From Rosistilla ulvae (GTDB lineage: Bacteria > Planctomycetota > Planctomycetia > Pirellulales > Pirellulaceae): DNA of 64,000 bases. The position numbers and the translations under genes were made by a program. Positions 1-12,059 of this stretch are shown here, piece after piece. Positions within the stretch are counted from its first letter, which is position 1, and the number at the start of each line of letters is the position of its first letter. Below the pieces are notes generated by a model that saw only the letters and a program-made list of their open reading frames with translations, made no database searches and was not told the origin of the DNA. The stretch lies in NCBI RefSeq assembly GCF_007741475.1, contig NZ_CP036261.1, forward strand, positions 3,038,001 to 3,102,000, written 5' to 3'.

Positions 1-765
1 GTCGATTGGCGAGGGCTCGATTTCGAAATCGAACTGCTCGACATTCAACAGCTGAACGATCGCTTGTTCGCCGGCGATTTTGACGTCGCCAAAACCAGCT
101 TCCACGCCGCGCTGCTGTTGGCCGATCAGACGCTGGTTCTGCCCAGCGGATCGGCGCTTGGGTTTGGCGTCGGCCCGTTGCTGCTTTCGGCTCGCGAGGG
201 GCAGGTTCCGGATTCGCTTTCACAGATGACACTCTGCCCCGGACGACACACCACGGCAACGTTACTGTTTCAGTTGTTCTATCCCCAAAAGACGGAGCTG
301 CAGCAGGTCGTCTTTTCGCAGATCATGCCGATGCTGCGACGCGGCGAAGCCGACTTTGGCGTCTGCATTCACGAGGGACGATTCACTTGGCAGTCCGAGG
401 GGCTTGGGCTGGTGGAGGATCTCGGCACGCGATGGGAATCCGAAACCGGGTGCCCTTTGCCGCTGGGCGGTTTGGTCGCGCGGCGAAGCTTGCCCGACGA
501 GACGCTGGCGCGGGTGCAGGGCGTGATTCACGATTCGCTCTGCTTCGCGATGGCCGATCGCAGCGCGGCGATTCCGACGATGCGACGATATGCCCAGGAG
601 TTCAACGACGAAGTTTTGATGCAGCACGTCGACCTGTACGTCAACGATTGGACTGTCGATCTGGGGCCGGTCGGTGCGAACGCGCTCAGCCAGCTTTCCC
701 AGCGTGCGGCGGCCAGCGGAATCTTGCCGAGTGGCTTGGAACCGTTACAGGTCTGGGGTCGCTAG
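1..765 (+). CDS. mqnD: 1,4-dihydroxy-6-naphthoate synthase (MqnD), 5'-truncated by window edge
   Basis: The frame is open from base 1, so the N-terminus lies outside the window; 254 residues are visible. MqnD makes 1,4-dihydroxy-6-naphthoate from cyclic dehypoxanthinyl futalosine in the futalosine route to menaquinone, with a periplasmic-binding-protein-like fold. Family hallmarks seen are the early VAKTSFHAALLL stretch followed by a LPSGSALGFGVGPLL loop, the FGVCIHEGRFTW segment and the DLGTRWESETGCPLPLGG segment. The downstream gene is a pyrophosphatase on the same strand about 165 bp away, with no functional link obvious. The TTG at base 64 is only an internal codon. Identification rests on these motifs and I am fairly sure of it. 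Confidence 0.88.
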   Translation, partial: VDWRGLDFEIELLDIQQLNDRLFAGDFDVAKTSFHAALLLADQTLVLPSGSALGFGVGPLLLSAREGQVPDSLSQMTLCPGRHTTATLLFQLFYPQKTELQQVVFSQIMPMLRRGEADFGVCIHEGRFTWQSEGLGLVEDLGTRWESETGCPLPLGGLVARRSLPDETLARVQGVIHDSLCFAMADRSAAIPTMRRYAQEFNDEVLMQHVDLYVNDWTVDLGPVGANALSQLSQRAAASGILPSGLEPLQVWGR

Positions 766-931
766 TGTCGATGGGGTTAGTTGATCCATTCATCGGCGTT
801 TCAATGGCGCGGTGCATTCCGGGCCAAAACTTCGGCCTGCACCTTGTTTCACTGCGGTGAATCGAGGACGATCAGAAAGTGTTGCACATCGTCTCACGCC
901 CTCCCTCCAAGCGACCCCTCAGCGGCCTTCA

Positions 932-2593
932 ATGAGTCTATTTGTCTTTGGTCACAAGAATCCCGATACCGATGCGATTTGTTCGGCGCTGGCCTATGCG
1001 AACTTATTAAAGAAGACCTCTCGGCCCGATGCGATTGCGTGCTGCTGCGGTCCGCCCAACAAGCGGACGGAGTTTGTCTTGCGAAGGGCGGGGCTCGATA
1101 CGCCGCGAATCGTAATGGATGTCCGTCCGGAAGTCGAAGACGTTTGCCGCACCGATGTCGTCACCGCTTGTGATACCGACATCTTTTCGGAGGTCTACGA
1201 GCGACTGAAGCAACATTCCTTGCGAGCGATCCCGGTTCTTTCCAGCGAAGGCGAATTGGTCGGGATTCTCAACTTGTTGGATCTGTTGGAGCTGGTCTTC
1301 CACGGCGACGGCGATCCGACCAAGTCGCGGACCGTCAATTCCAGCCTGGCCAAGATCTGCGAATGTCTGAAGGGGCACTTCCAACATGTCAGCAACGCCG
1401 ACCAACGCGATGACTTTATCGTCAGCGTGGGGGCGATGAGTGCTCACGGTTTCGTCGAACACATCAAAGACTACCCGCCCGAAAAGTTGTTGGTCGTCAG
1501 CGGCGATCGCCCGACGATCCAGTTGCCGGCGTTGGAGCGTGGCGTTCGGTGTTTAGTTGTCACCGGCGGATACACCCTTTCGCCCGGCCTGCTGGAACTG
1601 GCCAAAGCCAAAGACGTTTCGGTGCTGGTCAGTCCATTCGACACCGCGACGACGACGGTTCGAATCAAAAGTGCTCGCGGGATCGGACCGGCGATCACCG
1701 ATCGATTCCTCTCGTTGTCGAACAAGGACACGATCGCTTACGCCCGGTCGAGCGTCGAGCGTTCGCGGCAGTCGATCTTTCCCGTCGTCGACGATTCGCA
1801 GCGACTGTGTGGCGTGTTGTCGAAATCGGATCTGATCGATCCTCCGAAACCTCAGTTGGTGCTTGTCGATCACAACGAATTGGGGCAGGCGGTCGACGGA
1901 GCTGCCGAGGCGGAGATTATCGAAGTCTTGGATCACCATCGTCTTGGCGGCGGGCTGCGTTCGAGCCAGCCGATCCGGTTTATCAACGAACCCGTTGGTT
2001 CGACGTGCACGTTGGTGGCGATGCGATATCGCGCCGCGGGGATCGAACCGACCCCGGCTTATGCGCTCTGCATGGCCTCGGGGATCATCTCCGACACGAT
2101 CAAGCTGCGGTCGCCGACGACAACCGACATCGATCGCGAGATCTATGGCTGGTTGGCGAGTCTATGTACTTGTGACCTGGACGAATTCGCTCACGATTTC
2201 TTCGAGATCGGATCGGCGCTGCAGACCTGCAGTCCCGAAGAGGTTGTCGCCGAGGACTGCAAGGAGTTCAGCGAAGCGGGGCATCGGTTCTCGATTTCGC
2301 AGATCGAAGAGCTCGGCTTCGGCCTGTTCTGGGATCGGCAGCAAGAGATCCGCAAAGCGCTCGAAGGGCATGCCAAGGAGAAGGGGCTCGACTTTGCCGC
2401 TCTGCTGGTCACCGACATCAGTTCGTCGGGCAGCCTGTTGATGATGTCGAGCGAACCGGCCTGTTGGGAAGAGATCAATTACCCACGCGTCGGCCGCAAT
2501 CTCTACAAGCTGGAAAACGTGGTCAGCCGCAAGAAGCAATTGTTGCCGCTGATCTGCAGCCTGTTGGATTCGCAGCCCGAACCGATGGAGTAG
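932..2593 (+). CDS. ppaC: Manganese-dependent inorganic pyrophosphatase with CBS and DRTGG domains
   Basis: A 553-aa family II (DHH superfamily) pyrophosphatase, hydrolysing PPi to phosphate in the cytoplasm. The N-terminal DHH part starts with GHKNPDTDAIC (residues 7-17). An inserted regulatory region follows, with a first CBS half (about 70-125), a DRTGG-like domain (about 175-290) and a second CBS half (about 245-300). The catalytic part resumes with LVDHNE and EVLDHHRLGGG, and a DHHA2 domain closes the protein. CBS-containing family II enzymes are known to be controlled by adenine nucleotides, so regulation by AMP/ATP is expected by family. The frame is open upstream to 812, but the ATG at 932 puts the GHKNPDTD motif at its usual place. 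No strong Shine-Dalgarno is visible. Confidence 0.88.
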   Translation: MSLFVFGHKNPDTDAICSALAYANLLKKTSRPDAIACCCGPPNKRTEFVLRRAGLDTPRIVMDVRPEVEDVCRTDVVTACDTDIFSEVYERLKQHSLRAIPVLSSEGELVGILNLLDLLELVFHGDGDPTKSRTVNSSLAKICECLKGHFQHVSNADQRDDFIVSVGAMSAHGFVEHIKDYPPEKLLVVSGDRPTIQLPALERGVRCLVVTGGYTLSPGLLELAKAKDVSVLVSPFDTATTTVRIKSARGIGPAITDRFLSLSNKDTIAYARSSVERSRQSIFPVVDDSQRLCGVLSKSDLIDPPKPQLVLVDHNELGQAVDGAAEAEIIEVLDHHRLGGGLRSSQPIRFINEPVGSTCTLVAMRYRAAGIEPTPAYALCMASGIISDTIKLRSPTTTDIDREIYGWLASLCTCDLDEFAHDFFEIGSALQTCSPEEVVAEDCKEFSEAGHRFSISQIEELGFGLFWDRQQEIRKALEGHAKEKGLDFAALLVTDISSSGSLLMMSSEPACWEEINYPRVGRNLYKLENVVSRKKQLLPLICSLLDSQPEPME

Positions 2594-2789
2594 CAGCCCG
2601 TTTCACGTCTTATGCTTTCTTGACTTGAGACGGGCGTCAGGTGCCACAGCGACGCGTGCGGTAGCGACTCCACCACTAAGTAGTCCACGCCTGCAATGTC
2701 CATAATTGGCGTCCTGTTCCCGGCGTAGTATTGATAGAGATTCCGCGATAAAGGGCCCCACAAATGTCGTCTGCGTTGGCTTGCTCAGC
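2594..2789. other. Intergenic spacer before tandem array
   Basis: No credible gene. It holds the 3' flank of the pyrophosphatase gene and leads directly into the 119-bp repeat array. Short open frames here lack start signals and family resemblance. Confidence 0.5.
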
Positions 2790-3590
2790 GTCGATCGGCG
2801 TTTCAATAAACGGGACACTAATTCGCTCTGATCCTCGCTGATGAAACCTCGGCAGTTTTAGTGATCAGGCGAATCTGCCGGGTGCGGGGTTGATTAGCGT
2901 CGATCCGTGGAGATCGGCGTTTCAAGAAGCGGGACACTAATTCGCTCTGATCCTCGCTGATGAAACCTCGGCAGTTTTGGTGACCGAGCGAACCTGCCGG
3001 GTGCGGGCTTGCTTCGCGTCGCTCAGTGGAAATCCGTGTTTCAAGAAGCGGGACACTAATTCGCTCTGATCCTCGCTGATGAAACCTCGGCAGTTTTGGT
3101 GACCAGGCGAATCTGCCGGGTGCGGGTTTGATTAGCGTCGATCAGTGGAGATCGGCGTTTGAAGAAACGGGACTCTAATTCGCTCTGATCTTCGCTGATG
3201 AAACCTCGGCAGTTTTGGTGACCGAGCGAACCTGCCGGGTGCGGGCTTGCTTCGCGTCGTTCAGTGGAAATCCGTGTTTCAATAAACGGGACACTAATTC
3301 TCTCTGATCTTCGCTGATGGGAATCCAGCAGTTTTGGTGACTAGGCGAATCTGCCGGGTGCGGGGTTGATTAGCGTCGATCCGTGGAGATCGGCGTTTCA
3401 AGAAGCGGGACACTAATTCGCTCTGATCTTCGCTGATGAAACCCGAACAGTATTGGTGCCCGAGCGAATCTGCCGGGTGTGGGTTTGATTAGCGTTGATC
3501 AGTGGAAATCAGTGGAAATCAGTGGTTCAAGAAACGGGACACTAATTCGCCCTGATCTTCGCTGATGAGAATCTAGGTTGTTTTACTTGG
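2790..3590. repeat. Tandem array of 119-bp units, about 6-7 copies, alternating A/B types
   Basis: The core GGGACACTAATTCGCTCTGA recurs with its GGGAC at 2812, 2931, 3050, 3169, 3288, 3407 and 3536. The spacing is exactly 119 bp except the last, which is 129 bp because of a local AGTGGAAATC duplication. Each unit also carries CTGATGAAACCTCGGCAG and a CTGCCGGGTGCGG block. Neighbouring units alternate between a form with GATTAGCGTCGATC and one with GCTTCGCGTCG, making a higher-order repeat of 238 bp for most of the array. There is no spacer diversity, so it is not CRISPR. It sits between two genes whose 3' ends face it (pyrophosphatase and rpiB). Confidence 0.92.
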
Positions 3591-3741
3591 GACGCTTCTC
3601 TGGCGATCCAATCCACGATTGCTTTCGCGACGCCGGCGACTGTCGGCGATGTCCGTTTCGGTTCTCGCTGCGCGTTGTTTCTCGCAGTCGCCGCTCTCTC
3701 CACATCGGCGCAGCGACGGTTCACCTGCGCCCACCCAATCT

Positions 3742-4215
3742 TTACGCCTTCATGAATCGCTTTTCGATTTCCAGCAGCTTGGCCAGGCGTCGTGCGTGGC
3801 GTTCCGACGGGGTGTAGCGAGCGTTCATGAATGCGCGAATGCATTCCATTGCTAGCTCGGGGCCGATGATCCGGGCTCCGATGCACAACACGTTCATGTC
3901 GTCGTGTTCGACCCCTTGGCGGGCGGAATAGCTATCGTGGCAGAGTGCGGCGCGGATGCCGGGGATTTTGTTAGCTGCCACGCTGACGCCGACGCCGCTG
4001 CCGCAGACCAGGATCCCGCGGTCGGCTTTTCCCGATCGGATCGCTTCGCCAACGGCCAGGGCGAAGTCGGGGAAATCGCTGCTGGTTTCATCGTGAGCGC
4101 CACAATCGATGATCTGCAGATGCTGATCGGTGAGGGTTTGAGTGACCACCGATTTCAGCGGGAATCCGGCGTGATCGCCGCCGATGGCGTAAATCAGAGA
4201 AGATGCGTTGCTCAT
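3742..4215 (-). CDS. rpiB: Ribose 5-phosphate isomerase B
   Basis: A 157-aa RpiB/LacAB family protein, interconverting ribulose 5-phosphate and ribose 5-phosphate in the pentose phosphate pathway. The family marks are GGDHAGFPLK near the N-terminus, ADRGILVCGSGVGVSVAANK in the middle with the catalytic Cys region, and RAALCHDSYSARQGVEHDDMN. Length is normal for the family. The frame extends 48 codons upstream, but the ATG at 4215 gives the canonical N-terminus, so I chose it. It is divergent from rpsA, with about 290 bp between the starts. Confidence 0.93.
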   Translation of the reverse strand: MSNASSLIYAIGGDHAGFPLKSVVTQTLTDQHLQIIDCGAHDETSSDFPDFALAVGEAIRSGKADRGILVCGSGVGVSVAANKIPGIRAALCHDSYSARQGVEHDDMNVLCIGARIIGPELAMECIRAFMNARYTPSERHARRLAKLLEIEKRFMKA

Positions 4216-4508
4216 GGGCTGTGTTAAACGATCCTGGTTCTGGTTTTGTTTGAATTTGATTGGAATATTGCCGGGGGAAACGACGACGTCCGTTGTGGCG
4301 ACTAGGCGATTCTGATAGCCTTTCGTGTTGCTATCGCTGTTTTTTATTGTCAATCGCAAGGGTCGATTGAGAGCAGCTCGGCAATACTCTAACCCCGCTG
4401 GGATCGCGTTTTAGCTTCTCATCGAAGCTTCGTAAACATGGCGTCTAAATCAAAAGCCGTTTACGACAAGCAGCCACGCGAATCCGATCCTCAGCAACTG
4501 AGTCTTTC
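4216..4508. other. Divergent rpiB/rpsA intergenic region
   Basis: It must hold promoters for both rpiB and rpsA. I could not assign convincing -35/-10 boxes. No AGGAGG-like site lies before the rpsA ATG. Confidence 0.4.
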
Positions 4509-6281
<1,773 letters not shown>

Positions 6282-6340
6282 TCTCTGTTGCAAGCGTCGT
6301 CATCGAGTATGACAACGCAGCGACATGAAGCATTCAAACG

Positions 6341-6373
6341 AAACACCCAGCCGATTCGGCTGGGTGTTTTTTT
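6341..6373 (+). terminator. Intrinsic terminator of rpsA
   Basis: ACACCCAGCCGA pairs with TCGGCTGGGTGT in an almost loop-free stem and is followed directly by a T tract. It lies about 60 bp after the rpsA stop. This is the clearest Rho-independent terminator in the window. Confidence 0.92.
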
Positions 6374-6519
6374 ATGGAGTCGCCTCGAATCGCTGCGTCG
6401 ATTTTCAGGGCATGCGGCAGCGCGGCGAAAAGGTTGGGGGGGCGATTGCCTGCGCAGCAGGGGGCAGACGCGGCCGCGATTGAAAACTCGGGATGATGCC
6501 GCGGCCACCGGGCCGCAGG

Positions 6520-7563
<1,044 letters not shown>

Positions 7564-7812
7564 TGCTTGGTCTCGCCTTTGGGTTCCATGGATAGAGGGG
7601 TTGCTTCGTATCTCGCGCCAACGGACATCGTACGATAGCCGGCGAAGCAACGCATCGCGACTTGTCGCGTATCGATTGGAATCGCGAGGTCGGTCGAGTG
7701 GCACGAACGGCTTTCCAAAATCGAACGCTCGACAGCTACTGCCCTCGACCGATCCGATTCAGAAAGTCGTTTCGAGCGATATCGACGGGCGTTTTGATGG
7801 GGGGCGGTTAGA

Positions 7813-9432
7813 TCAGTTGCTGTGTGGAGAAGAGCTGCGAAGCAACTCGTCGATCCGGCTTTGCAGGTCTGCCGATTTGGAGATCAGTTCTGGGTAACGT
7901 TCCGCGAGTGTCTGGAGATTTGATTTGAGTGCGCTCGATGTCGCTTCACGCCGGTCGATATCGCTGCGTCGAAAATTGGCAAAGGCTTCGTTTAAACGGA
8001 GAACGTCATCGTGTGGCGCTCCTGAAAACTGAAGATTCGAAACGATCTCGGCAACCATAAACGCAAGCTTCATGTGCCCGGTTGGGTCGCCTGGTAACGG
8101 CGTATCGTCGCAGATTCCCGACCACGCCGACGCAAGCGTGGCGTCCCCCTGCCCCGCTTCCTCTGGGGCGAGCAATTCAAAATCTAGTTCCGAATTGTAC
8201 AACCCAAATTCACGCTGTTGCTCTTCCCACGCCTCGCGCGTCTCGAGCATCGAAAACGCAAATTCATTGTCCAGCTCTAAATGATGGCCATCGAGACACT
8301 CGAACCCGATCCCAAACATGCCGTCGGCCAGCATCTCACAAATCGGACAGTCGCATCCGATGGAGTGCTCTTCCACCTGGGGCGCTTCGATCCCTTCGAT
8401 GGTGCTCCCTAAGCCTCGAGGAACACGTCGGCGACTGCACTGGATGATGAAACTTGGGGAGGGGCCTTCTTCGAAGGGACTGGAAAGCCAATCGTTTTTC
8501 GCAACTCGCAAAAAATTGGTCAGTTCCGTCGCTGCATCCGCTTCGTATTGACTCGTCCGGTTCCCTGCTTCCCCCGAGCACCATCGCCAGCCCGCGCCGA
8601 TGACTTCGCGACAGAGGTCGAAATAGAGGCACATCTCTTCGCCCCCCATCGGTGCCGTCGCGTAGTCCGCCCAGTCGTCCGGCAGGGCGATCGTTGGACC
8701 GCCGTCTTGGACGCGTTGTTGTTGCCCCCAAGTCACTTGTTCAATCCACTGCCGCGCACCATGCAACAGTTCCCTCGGCATCCGTCCGCCCAGATCCGAA
8801 CGCGGTGTCATCAACCAATCGCGATGAATGGCGACCGTCGATTGGTAGCGATCCGATGCGTTTTCGCCAGCGTTGGTTTGCAGCCAAACGTCGTTGGCGA
8901 CCGTATCCAACACTCGGGATGCGATGTCCTGCAGGAAGGGGGCTCCATAAAGTACTTCGCGGTCGACATGCGGTTTGTTGATCGGCGTATCGCGAGGACG
9001 ATCGATTGCATCGAGTGAAGCGGGTTCATGCATTTCCCACCAAGGCGGCAAATGAATGCTAAGTGGGCAATGTTGGTTGCCCGCTTCATCGGCGACCATG
9101 GCAAAGTCAGCGTCGCGAGTCACCGGCATGAACTCCCCGCCACTGAAAACGCGTTTGCTCGGAAAATCGATCACGACCCATGCTTCGGAATTCGCCAGCG
9201 TCTTCAGCGCATCACCGTAACCGATTTCACGAATCGATAGTTCTTCGATCGATTTGCAGACCACGGAGGTGGAATAGCGTGACCAGAGACTCGCTGCTTC
9301 CTTCCAATCGGATGGATCATCCGACACCAACGCGATCAACGTCAGGACGTTGTCGGGGGCTAAGTCGGTCGCAGCGAAACAACGTGACGCTTCGATCATA
9401 ACCACTGTCGCTTGCGTCTCTTCTCGAATCAT
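7813..9432 (-). CDS. Hypothetical protein, 539 aa, with a Cys-rich CxCxxC patch
   Basis: I do not recognise a family. The ATG at 9432 is preceded by AAGGGAGGT at good spacing, which decides the start over the upstream in-frame TTG at 9498. The protein is soluble, acidic and rich in Trp and Glu. Its first 130 residues contain alternating beta-like stretches that could form a Rossmann-like or NERD-like fold; this is a guess. A patch CDCPICEML lies around residue 380, followed by ECLDGHHLELD, and could bind a metal. The C-terminal 60 residues look like a helical, coiled-coil-prone tail. It has no same-strand partner within 250 bp on its downstream side. Confidence 0.7.
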   Translation of the reverse strand: MIREETQATVVMIEASRCFAATDLAPDNVLTLIALVSDDPSDWKEAASLWSRYSTSVVCKSIEELSIREIGYGDALKTLANSEAWVVIDFPSKRVFSGGEFMPVTRDADFAMVADEAGNQHCPLSIHLPPWWEMHEPASLDAIDRPRDTPINKPHVDREVLYGAPFLQDIASRVLDTVANDVWLQTNAGENASDRYQSTVAIHRDWLMTPRSDLGGRMPRELLHGARQWIEQVTWGQQQRVQDGGPTIALPDDWADYATAPMGGEEMCLYFDLCREVIGAGWRWCSGEAGNRTSQYEADAATELTNFLRVAKNDWLSSPFEEGPSPSFIIQCSRRRVPRGLGSTIEGIEAPQVEEHSIGCDCPICEMLADGMFGIGFECLDGHHLELDNEFAFSMLETREAWEEQQREFGLYNSELDFELLAPEEAGQGDATLASAWSGICDDTPLPGDPTGHMKLAFMVAEIVSNLQFSGAPHDDVLRLNEAFANFRRSDIDRREATSSALKSNLQTLAERYPELISKSADLQSRIDELLRSSSPHSN

Positions 9433-10042
9433 CGGCCACCTCCCTTGAAAAATAGGTATGCAGAGTCTATCTGTATCACGATAGGCGACCTCTAACAATC
9501 ACTTTCTTGGAGGGGATGACGCTACCACGTTGGAGTCAATTTTCGTTCGAGTGACTCCTCTCGCCGCAGTGGTTTCCAATTGTGCTGGCAAGCGATGGTT
9601 GCCAGCGGTCGTTGTTGCCTGGAGCAGCGGTCCTTGTAGTCGAGTGTGAACGATATCGGTGCACTTGGGGCGGCGAACAGACAGCGGTTTCGGTTGCCGA
9701 ACCGTCGCGGGTACGACTTCCGAGCCCGAGCCCGAGCTCCGAGCCGCCGCTTCTGAGAGTTGTCTGCATGAGGCCCGACGCTAAAAAATCCTCGCTCCGG
9801 GAATCGGTCTCGCGATTTATTGCGCGGATGTGATGGTGCTAACCCAGCGTCCATTCGACACGATGCAGGCGTTGGTCGTTTGCGGAACGAAGCGGACTAT
9901 ATTTCGTCGCGATGCTGCGTTGGGTCGAGTACTTCTTGCTTTCGTCGTTACGGAGTGGGCGATCGACATCAGCCGCTCATCCACTCGGACGACAGGTCTT
10001 GTCGATATTTCCCGCCGCCGTCATGCGAATCGATCGGCAGGA
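9433..10042. other. Intergenic region without a credible gene
   Basis: Several short open frames occur on both strands, but none has a ribosome binding site plus a sensible product. The only structure seen is a short GAGCCC-type direct repeat near 9720-9740. Confidence 0.5.
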
Positions 10043-10959
10043 CTACGATCGAGAATGGCGGACCTGTTCGACAACTTGAACCGCGTGATTCTCGGGTTGA
10101 ATCCCGTGGCCGAAGCGGATGGCGTAGACCTGAGTGGCTTCGGCTCCCAGCAACACGATCATCGCGCTGTAGTAGACCCAGACAAGGATCACCGCCAGCG
10201 AAGCGGCAGCGGATCCTAGCTGCGCCCCAGGTTCGCTGTATCCGAAATAGATTTGCATGCCGAACCGGCCCACCAAAAACAGGGCTGTCGTAATCGCTGC
10301 CCCCACCATCACGTCGCGCCAGCGGACGTCGGCGTCGGGCATAAATCGAAAGATCGCCGCGAAGATGGTAAACACCACAGCAGCCTGAACGCCGTAGTTG
10401 ACGGTGCGAGCCACGATGCCGCTGATCCCGATGACTTCTCCCAATTGTTGGCCTGCGGTGGAAAGAACCGACGAGACGACGAGGGAGACGAGCAGCAGAA
10501 ATCCCAGTCCCAAGATCATCGCAAAGGAGAGCAGGCGTTTGCTGAGGATCGTCCGCAGCGTCGATGCATTGGGATCGGGTTTGACTTCCCACACGCGGTT
10601 CAACGCGTCTTGCAACGCTCCGACAACGCCGGTCGCTCCGACGATGATGCCCAAGAAACTGATCGCCGTCTTCCACCACGTGCCGCTCGATTCGCGGTTT
10701 TGCTGCAAAATCGTGGTTATCCCGTCGGCAGCCGCTGGATTTCCAAGCATGTCCGCCGCTTGGTCCTCCAGTACAGCTTCCGCTTTGGAGTGCGCCCTGT
10801 CGCTTTCGTAGGCGACCGATAATCCGTAGGTCAGCACCGATAAAAGCAGGTAAAGCAGCGGTGGCAGGGCAAAGGCTGTGTAGTAGGCTAATGCCGCGGC
10901 CAGCGTGTGGTGCAGCGGTCTTTGGAAAACTCCGAAAAGGTCTGTTTTAGGAAGTCCAT
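10043..10959 (-). CDS. YihY/BrkB family inner-membrane protein with an apparent frameshift
   Basis: The body matches the YihY/virulence factor BrkB family: LAAALAYYTAFALPPLLYLL at the N-side, then four to five further hydrophobic segments and VILVWVYYSAMIVLLGAEAT near the end. Its role is unknown; despite older names it is not RNase BN. The main reading frame has no sensible start and runs upstream to 11125 through un-family-like sequence. The ATG at 10959, in another frame, encodes MDFLKQTFSEFSKDRCTT, exactly the expected family N-terminus, and then hits a stop. Joining the two needs loss of two bases near 10903-10912, where a GT dinucleotide looks duplicated. It is either a pseudogene or a sequencing error. 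Confidence 0.8.
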
Positions 10960-11208
10960 GCGATTGCCGAGTTAGGAGTGCGATGCGTGCGTCTGCCGGG
11001 CAAAACCCGCAATCGACATTCTCGGCCGCGGATTCTTCAGACACTCGGCTCGCAAATCGCATACCGGCCCTGCCAGCAGCGATCGACGCCAAGGCGCTCG
11101 GCGATCGCGCTGTCCAATCATCCAACAGGTCGGTCGAAGAACGAACAGCGATCGGTAAAAGCGGAAGGGGCCAAACCGGCTCCGCTCATCCGCTGCGGCT
11201 AATCGCAG

Positions 11209-11958
11209 CTAGCGGTTGCGATCGTTGGGGGCATCAACACTTTTGTCGGCACTGGACGCTGACGCCGCGCGCGCTGCAGGCGCAGGTTTCGGAGTCGCGA
11301 TGGCAAGTGGAATGTACGCGTAGCCATCGGACTGTAGATTCACAATCGCAGTCAGCGCAGAAACCGCGACGTCGATGAAGTCGACGACTTCGTCGGGGGC
11401 ACCGCCTTGACCGCTTAATGCTTGACCACAGACGAAGAGTTCGACGCCAGCATCATGCAGTTGCCGCAAAAGTTTCAAGTTAGGATTGCTGGCCGTTTTG
11501 AACTTTGCTGTGTAAGCGTCTTCATTCAACACCGCCAGCGTTGCGCCACCGTGAAAGACGACTGCGATCTTGGCAGCGGCAGGTTTCGCTCCGGCACCGG
11601 CGTAGATATTCAAATACCTCGCAAGCTTCTCGACTCCCGCATTCAATTGCTCGGGATCGCCGCCACTTGTCAGATCGACAACCAGCTTTGTCCCGGCCCG
11701 AGGCTGCTGAACCGCCTTGGGCAAGGGGACGACTCCGCCATGATTCGCAATGACGGGATATACCAGCTGGCGAGACGAGCCCGCCTTCTCGTCGGCGTCC
11801 GCACGGTGCCGCATCCCTTTTCCATGTCCGAAACCAGCCCCTCGGCCACCACCAAACCCCAAACCGCGTCGTTCGCCAGGTTGGTTTTGCGCCGATGCGT
11901 GCGCGATCGCCAAGAGGCTAACAAACAGGATTGTTAACAATGAAATGCTTCGTTTCAT
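11209..11958 (-). CDS. Exported DsrE-family protein
   Basis: A 249-aa protein with a signal peptide (about 1-23), then a low-complexity Gly/Arg/His linker (about 28-55). A DsrE/DsrF-like domain follows, with KIAVVFHGGATLAVLNEDAY, a NPNLKLLRQLHDAGVELFVC stretch and LSALTA/NLQSDGYAYIPLA-like ending. The Cys in LFVCGQAL matches the conserved DsrE cysteine. The domain is known from sulfur-transfer proteins and from exported relatives of unknown role. It is the last gene of the sulfide cluster, about 100 bp after the di-haem peroxidase gene. AGGAG precedes the ATG. A palindrome lies at 12012-12023, so it may have its own promoter. Confidence 0.85.
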   Translation of the reverse strand: MKRSISLLTILFVSLLAIAHASAQNQPGERRGLGFGGGRGAGFGHGKGMRHRADADEKAGSSRQLVYPVIANHGGVVPLPKAVQQPRAGTKLVVDLTSGGDPEQLNAGVEKLARYLNIYAGAGAKPAAAKIAVVFHGGATLAVLNEDAYTAKFKTASNPNLKLLRQLHDAGVELFVCGQALSGQGGAPDEVVDFIDVAVSALTAIVNLQSDGYAYIPLAIATPKPAPAARAASASSADKSVDAPNDRNR

Positions 11959-12011
11959 AAGGTGGCTCCTTCGGGAGTGGTTGTGCGTAGGTGTTCAACC
12001 GCGTTAGGCGT

Positions 12012-12023
12012 TCGATATATCGA
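12012..12023. promoter_or_regulatory. 12-bp palindrome upstream of the DsrE gene
   Basis: TCGATATATCGA is a perfect palindrome 54 bp upstream of the DsrE start. It shares the core CGATATAT with the inverted 12-mers at 17716 and 17883 at the head of the same cluster. A role as an operator is inference only. Confidence 0.3.
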
Positions 12024-12059
12024 GTGCCACCGCACGGCAGGGAATCAGGGACGGAATGG

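Noticed and set aside
2790-3590. A CRISPR array
   Set aside because: Units are 119 bp without unique spacers and no cas gene is near.
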